Positions 60,001-64,000 of a stretch of DNA of 64,000 nucleotides are shown piece after piece. The position numbers and the translations under genes were made by a program. This stretch comes from an uncultured Lachnospiraceae bacterium (GTDB taxonomy: Bacteria > Bacillota > Clostridia > Lachnospirales > Lachnospiraceae). Position 1 is the stretch's first letter. Each line of letters begins with the position of its first letter. Under the pieces are notes generated by a model. That model saw only the letters and a list, made by a program, of their open reading frames with translations, did not search any database and was not told where the DNA came from. The stretch covers positions 37,608 through 101,607 of the forward strand of contig CALGVA010000052.1 in assembly GCA_937920345.1 (NCBI GenBank), given 5' to 3'.

Positions 60001-61128
60001 AACGGGGCGATCCTGACATGCAGCAAGGCGGTAACAGATGTTAAGGTATTGCATGGAAGGGTATATAATGTAAAGAAACCGAGTAAAGAGACTGTTTTAA
60101 CGGTTACAGAGAACCCGCAGGCAAAATGTTGCGGATATCTGTATCATGCAACGGTGGAAGACCGCAAGGTGGAAATCAATATTTCGCCGTTTCGCTGCAA
60201 CTGCAGCAGGGAACCTCATAATGACAAAGAGTGGGATAAACTGGAAGCAGATGAATCCTGCATGGAGGAAGGAACGTGCAAGGCTCTGATCAACTTGCAT
60301 GATCAGTGGGATAACCTGCCGGCGGAAAACCCTTATTTGCTGTTCTGGAATGAAGACCGCCGTGGAATGGTACAGGGAATCACTATGAGTTCTATGCTGT
60401 TTTGCGGGCATGGAGGGATTATTACGCCGATTATATCAGGGCAATATATGCAGGAACTATTGGATGCAATTAGTGGCTTAGCATATAAGAGTGGAGAACT
60501 TTGGACTGTGGAGATGATAGCCATGGCAAAGTACGTGACGCTGAAAATGTTTATGGAGGGATATTCTCCAGATATGATAGCTGGATTTGTAGGCAACATT
60601 GTTAATGAAGGGAATTTTGGTTATTTTGAATCATCGAAGTATGTTACTAAAGCAAAACCACCTTATTTAGCACATATGGATAATATTCATAATTATGGTG
60701 CGTATGTATCTGGCAAGTATTTGTCTGATGTAGGTACAAGTGCATTAGTGCAGTTTAGAAAAGACGGAAATTGTTCGGATGGACTTCATGGATTTGGTCT
60801 TGGTACTGTACAATGGACATATGACCGTGCGGAGACATTGATAGATAGATATTTGGATAAATTCGGAGATAATGCTTTTCCAAGCAGAGAAGAATGTGCC
60901 GAAGTTGAGATTAATTATATGTTAGAAGAATTGCGGTCCACTTATAAAAATGTAGTTGATAAATGTGAAAAAGAGACAAGTGGGATGAGTGATTCACAAA
61001 AAGTAGAGAAAAATACAGAAATAATTATGAAAGATTATGAACGGGCTGGTGAACAAAATTTATCTAAACGACAGGAAGCGGCTGATATTTGGTATAATAT
61101 ATTGACAGGAGCAGATGATGAGAACTAA
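59869..61128 (+). CDS. PAAR-like effector with phage-tail-lysozyme domain
   Basis: 419 residues from the ATG at 59869 (GGGAGG just upstream). Head (about 1-200): EYLVNGAILTCSKAVTDV, a cysteine-rich middle (FRCNCSREP; ESCMEEGTCKALI) and the shared ITMSSMLFCGHGGIITPIIS then GQ. Payload (about 210-419) resembles the Phage_lysozyme2 family: MIAGFVGNIVNEGNFGYFES with probable catalytic Glu247, HGFGLGTVQWTYDRAETLID, and a C-terminal helix bundle (EINYMLEELRSTYKNVVDK). Base composition becomes AT-rich where the payload starts. Lacks a signal peptide. The following lipoprotein overlaps it by 11 bases. Confidence 0.85.
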   Translation: MGEKGLFHYNDSGYKVDLSKQQEQLAEKAYIDGFDPENHDEYLVNGAILTCSKAVTDVKVLHGRVYNVKKPSKETVLTVTENPQAKCCGYLYHATVEDRKVEINISPFRCNCSREPHNDKEWDKLEADESCMEEGTCKALINLHDQWDNLPAENPYLLFWNEDRRGMVQGITMSSMLFCGHGGIITPIISGQYMQELLDAISGLAYKSGELWTVEMIAMAKYVTLKMFMEGYSPDMIAGFVGNIVNEGNFGYFESSKYVTKAKPPYLAHMDNIHNYGAYVSGKYLSDVGTSALVQFRKDGNCSDGLHGFGLGTVQWTYDRAETLIDRYLDKFGDNAFPSREECAEVEINYMLEELRSTYKNVVDKCEKETSGMSDSQKVEKNTEIIMKDYERAGEQNLSKRQEAADIWYNILTGADDEN

Positions 61129-62989
61129 CAGAATAATTAAAATACTAATGATATGTGTTTCGCTGTCAGTATTTGGTTGTGGTGTATTAAATGCTCCAAT
61201 GCAACATGATGATTACAATAATTCTAATGCAAAGTCGGAAATAAGGGAGAAAGCTGAAGTAACGAAACCTGCTGATGACATCGGGCATGGAAAAGAAGCA
61301 GTACCGGAATATAAGCTGGAGCCGATAAACGGGGATAGTGAATCGTGGGGTAAAAAGATTTATGTAAAATCGGATGAACTGCAGGGAAATATTTTAGGAT
61401 ATAGTCTGATCAGAATACCGCCCAATCCGGAAAATATGTATTATGAGCAGGATATGTCGTATCTGGTGGAAGAAGAATTTGTCGGTAAAGGGATTTATAT
61501 TTCGGACTATATGTGTGAAACCGAAGTTTTTCTTGGAGATATCTTAAAGGGAGTCCTGACGCACCGTGGAACCGTCAGCGAGGAAAACAGGAAGTATTTT
61601 ACAGACTATGCATTGCGGCAGTTGGAAGGAACAGATTGGGAACTGTTGGATGATGAGTGGGAGCTTATACCTTTTGCATACGATAGAGAGTATTCCGTGA
61701 ATCCATTATTGGGAGGCGGCGGATATTATTTTCAATACAGTTTTTATCCTGATCAGGTAAAGGTGGTGAAAGAGGAGACAAACAAAACAGACTGCACACT
61801 TTATGTAGATAATGACGGGAGAATCTGTGAAATAAAGATATCTTTCAGTACGGTACCGACTGCAGAGAGCAGAATGGAACAGTGGATTAACACGAAAGGG
61901 CTATTTGATAATGCGTATTGCGAGCAAATTATTCGGGACGGACATCCCTGCAGAGAAAAATTGATATGGGATTTTGAACGTCATTTTAGAAAGTTTATGA
62001 TGCCCGAAGAGGTTTATGAACAGGAGAATACAGGGCTTTTGGAATCTGGAAATGTCTGTGTCAGTGCACAGACGTTGGCGGATATCTTTTCTTACATCAT
62101 AGAAAAAAGAGGGGCAGATGTAGAAAAATACAAGGAATACTTTGGCTATGATGAGAACTATGAGGAATTAGCAGATACGGAATGGGGAGTACTGGGAGAG
62201 ACGTGGATTGAGAATGAGGGATATGATTGTTTTTTTGTCGACAGGATTTCTCTTTCCGGCTATGCAGGATTCCGGTACTACTTTTATCCTGATTTTGAAA
62301 TTATGGATGTGGATGCTGCGCAAGTGGTGGTGATCGACTGTAACATTAACATTTATAATGGTATGATTGATTATAACAATATAGATATTTTTCCGCTAAC
62401 AGTAGAAGCATATCAGGCGATAAAGTCTGATCAGAATAAAAATAAAGCACTTGTGGTTGAGCAGGGAAAGGTTTTATCGGGAGAGATAGGGATAGCAATT
62501 CCTGTGATGGATAGACAGGTAAAACATGTGCCGATTAGTGAACTTAATCCGGGTGTTTTAGATACGCTTTCCGGAAAACGGAAAGTCAAGGGAGACTTAT
62601 GGGGATTTACGGATACGGCAGAAGCCGCCGATTATCTGGGGAAAAAATTTCTGAAAGATCTGGATGAAGGAAATTTGGAAACGGGAGAAATTTTTCAGCT
62701 AGCCGATGATAAGGAGACTATGCATTCTGTTTTGTACGAGATAGGCAGTTTTATAGAGTCTGATTGGAAGGCGGACAGACGATTTGACTGCTTCTGGGTG
62801 CAGTTTCATGAAGCGGCGGGATATATGCATTTGCAGTATTACTTTTATCCGGAGAGAACAAGAGAAGAGCAGATGAGTGGCAGAACGCTGGTTGTAGACA
62901 TGTATGTGTCGGAAGATGGCATTGCAAGTATGGAAATCAATGAATTACGTGTAGAGTTTACAGACATTAGGACTGAAAGAGAGACATAA
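61118..62989 (+). CDS. Lipoprotein with three homologous domains, probable immunity to the lysozyme-type effector
   Basis: 623 residues; the ATGATG start overlaps the effector stop. Signal helix ends in lipobox SVFGC (Cys about 22). Three related domains follow: compare DEWELIPFAYDREY then GYYFQYSFYPD; ETWIENEGYDCFFVDRIS then FRYYFYPD; SDWKADRRFDCFWVQFHE then LQYYFYPE, each with a preceding alternating helix-strand part. Export to the outer face of the membrane and translational coupling to a wall hydrolase support an immunity role. Confidence 0.75.
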   Translation: MRTNRIIKILMICVSLSVFGCGVLNAPMQHDDYNNSNAKSEIREKAEVTKPADDIGHGKEAVPEYKLEPINGDSESWGKKIYVKSDELQGNILGYSLIRIPPNPENMYYEQDMSYLVEEEFVGKGIYISDYMCETEVFLGDILKGVLTHRGTVSEENRKYFTDYALRQLEGTDWELLDDEWELIPFAYDREYSVNPLLGGGGYYFQYSFYPDQVKVVKEETNKTDCTLYVDNDGRICEIKISFSTVPTAESRMEQWINTKGLFDNAYCEQIIRDGHPCREKLIWDFERHFRKFMMPEEVYEQENTGLLESGNVCVSAQTLADIFSYIIEKRGADVEKYKEYFGYDENYEELADTEWGVLGETWIENEGYDCFFVDRISLSGYAGFRYYFYPDFEIMDVDAAQVVVIDCNINIYNGMIDYNNIDIFPLTVEAYQAIKSDQNKNKALVVEQGKVLSGEIGIAIPVMDRQVKHVPISELNPGVLDTLSGKRKVKGDLWGFTDTAEAADYLGKKFLKDLDEGNLETGEIFQLADDKETMHSVLYEIGSFIESDWKADRRFDCFWVQFHEAAGYMHLQYYFYPERTREEQMSGRTLVVDMYVSEDGIASMEINELRVEFTDIRTERET

Positions 62990-63018
62990 TTGAGTAATCA
63001 ATAGAAATGGATCAAATA

Positions 63019-63105
63019 ATGAAAAATAAGAGACTGTATAACATATTTATACTTTGCGATTTAATGTTATTATCTGGCTGTTATATGCCATATACACAGG
63101 AGTGA
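63019..63105 (+). pseudogene. Lipoprotein signal-peptide remnant
   Basis: 28 codons: MKNKRLYNIFILCDLMLLSG then CYMPYTQE and a stop. A lipoprotein signal with lipobox LLSGC but no mature domain. Probably the start of a lost immunity lipoprotein. Confidence 0.65.
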
Positions 63106-63251
63106 AGCTGATTTCCCCTAGCGAGTGTAAGAAATTCTGCAAGCCGTGGTAAGCGGATCAAAACAAAGAAATGCGTCAAGAATTCAAATGAGTGGCAGAA
63201 AGTCCGACATGGTCCATACAGACAAGATGTTTTGAAGTAGGGGGAAAAAGA

Positions 63252-63815
63252 ATGGACAAGATAATTGAGTTTATCGTAGCTGTTATTATGTGTGCTATGT
63301 CTTCATTTTATTCTGTATATATGAGTGAAATTGAACCGAAAGGAAAAATGGTAACGCAGGATGCTAATAATTTACAAGAGGAACTATTATGTGGGGACTT
63401 TGAACATCTTGGTGGGAAATACAGCGATTATAGAGAGCTATTTGAGGAAAACTGGGAAAGTGGAGAATCAGAATGGAGACAGATTGATTTAAACGGAGAT
63501 GGGGTAGAGGCTTTCATATTGCAGGAAGCGAAGCCTATTGCTGATACAGGTCAGAAAAGAATTTTCGGGATTTTTACCGTGGAAGAATTATGACAGCGAC
63601 TGGCAGGAAATAATAGATTACACCTTGGAAGTATTGGGAGTAGATAGTGAAATGGATGAAGACTATGCAAAAGAATGGAAAAGTGAGGATCCTGATATGG
63701 CGGAAGACGGACTGCATTTTATAGGTATATAGGAGACAAGAAAGAAAAATGGACAGAGATCTATGAGACGGAGACGGGATTTTGTGTAGAGCATTTTACG
63801 GCAGGGATTCAGTAG
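63252..63815 (+). pseudogene. Exported protein gene broken by at least two frameshifts
   Basis: ATG at 63252 with GTAGGGGGAAAAAGA: MDKIIEFIVAVIMCAMSSFY (signal helix), then MVTQDANNLQEELLCGDFEH and DLNGDGVEAFILQEAK. Near 63585 the frame stops while another continues WKNYDSDWQEIIDYTLEVLG to LHFIGI, and near 63730 a third continues GDKKEKWTEIYETETGFCVE to a stop at 63815. The parts together look like one exported immunity-type protein. Confidence 0.7.
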
Positions 63816-63872
63816 TACAGGATGAAGACGGAAAATTAGATTTCAATTCAGAAATGCTTCGGGAGGAAACCG

Positions 63873-64000
63873 ATGGGCGAAAGTGGATTATATCATTATA
63901 GTGACAGTGGCTATAAGGTGGATCTGTCAAAACAGCAGGAGCAGTTGGCTGAAAAGGCATATATAGACGGATTTGATCCGGAAAATCATGACGAATATTT
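63873..64000 (+). CDS. Second PAAR-like effector head (3' end outside window)
   Basis: Starts MGESGLYHYSDSGYKVDLSK with GGGAGG upstream and follows the effector at 59869 almost residue for residue (QQEQLAEKAYIDGFDPENHD). It runs off the right edge before the PAAR-like motif. The payload is not visible; by analogy it may differ from the first copy. Confidence 0.85.
   Translation, partial: MGESGLYHYSDSGYKVDLSKQQEQLAEKAYIDGFDPENHDEY

Noticed and set aside
19911..64000. Ordinary prophage or R-type tailocin
   Set aside because: Sheath, tube and spike genes fit, but there is no tape-measure protein, tail-fibre set, integrase or lysis cassette. FHA/PP2C control, PAAR-like effectors, Rhs and immunity-type genes point to a type VI-like machine instead.

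Overview
The window looks like chromosomal DNA of a Gram-positive gut-type clostridium, probably a Lachnospiraceae member. The evidence is a large Gram-positive-type SRP RNA with Alu and S domains, SpoIIE/STAS-type regulation, tandem Spo0A-box sequences, strong AGGAGG ribosome binding sites, and several protein families I associate with Lachnospiraceae. Apart from about 2.8 kb around the SRP RNA and a KdpD/KdpE-like pair, everything runs on the + strand.

Layout. (1) 0-5.3 kb: 3' end of a copper P-type ATPase whose metal-binding tail has its own ribosome binding site, an MsmK/UgpC-type sugar ABC ATPase, a CdaR/PucR-type regulator and a repeat-containing conserved protein. (2) 5.4-10.1 kb: a LacI-type sugar-sensor protein without a detectable output domain, SRP RNA, a KdpDE-like two-component pair (minus strand), two micro-proteins (one KdpF-like) and a small membrane protein. 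(3) 10.4-19.6 kb: an amidase-lysozyme gene fused by deletion to a DUF2589-like remnant, an intact DUF2589 gene, a partner-switching module (STAS protein, GNAT protein, large membrane SpoIIE phosphatase with C-terminal HATPase), a glucosaminidase-like protein and a possible ligase-fold protein. (4) 19.7-64 kb: a large contractile-injection/type VI-like locus.

The injection locus starts behind two perfect tandem 0A boxes and encodes a VWA-FHA membrane protein, a single large sheath-like protein, two tube (Hcp-like) proteins, a J-domain protein, two FHA proteins, two PP2C-type proteins, an Rhs effector with a PAAR-like head followed by an array of paralogous membrane proteins (probable immunity), two near-parallel five-gene spike cassettes (VgrG / small protein / DcrB-like / DcrB-like / VgrG), an Hsp70-like ATPase, and PAAR-like effectors carrying SleB-type or phage-lysozyme-type peptidoglycan hydrolase domains, each followed by an exported or lipoprotein gene. 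Gene fragments between cassettes (5' and 3' stubs, frameshifted copies, a 4,004-bp-spaced direct repeat running off the right edge) show that the effector region expands and decays by cassette insertion and recombination.

Working model (inference): sheath, tube and spikes form a contractile needle. PAAR-like effector heads cap the spikes with help from DcrB-like chaperones. Payloads attack cell wall or membrane, and exported cognate proteins protect the producer. FHA/PP2C proteins and Spo0A boxes suggest phosphorylation and sporulation/stationary-phase control. No Ser/Thr kinase, ClpV, TssK, TssE or membrane complex (TssJLM) is recognisable in this window.
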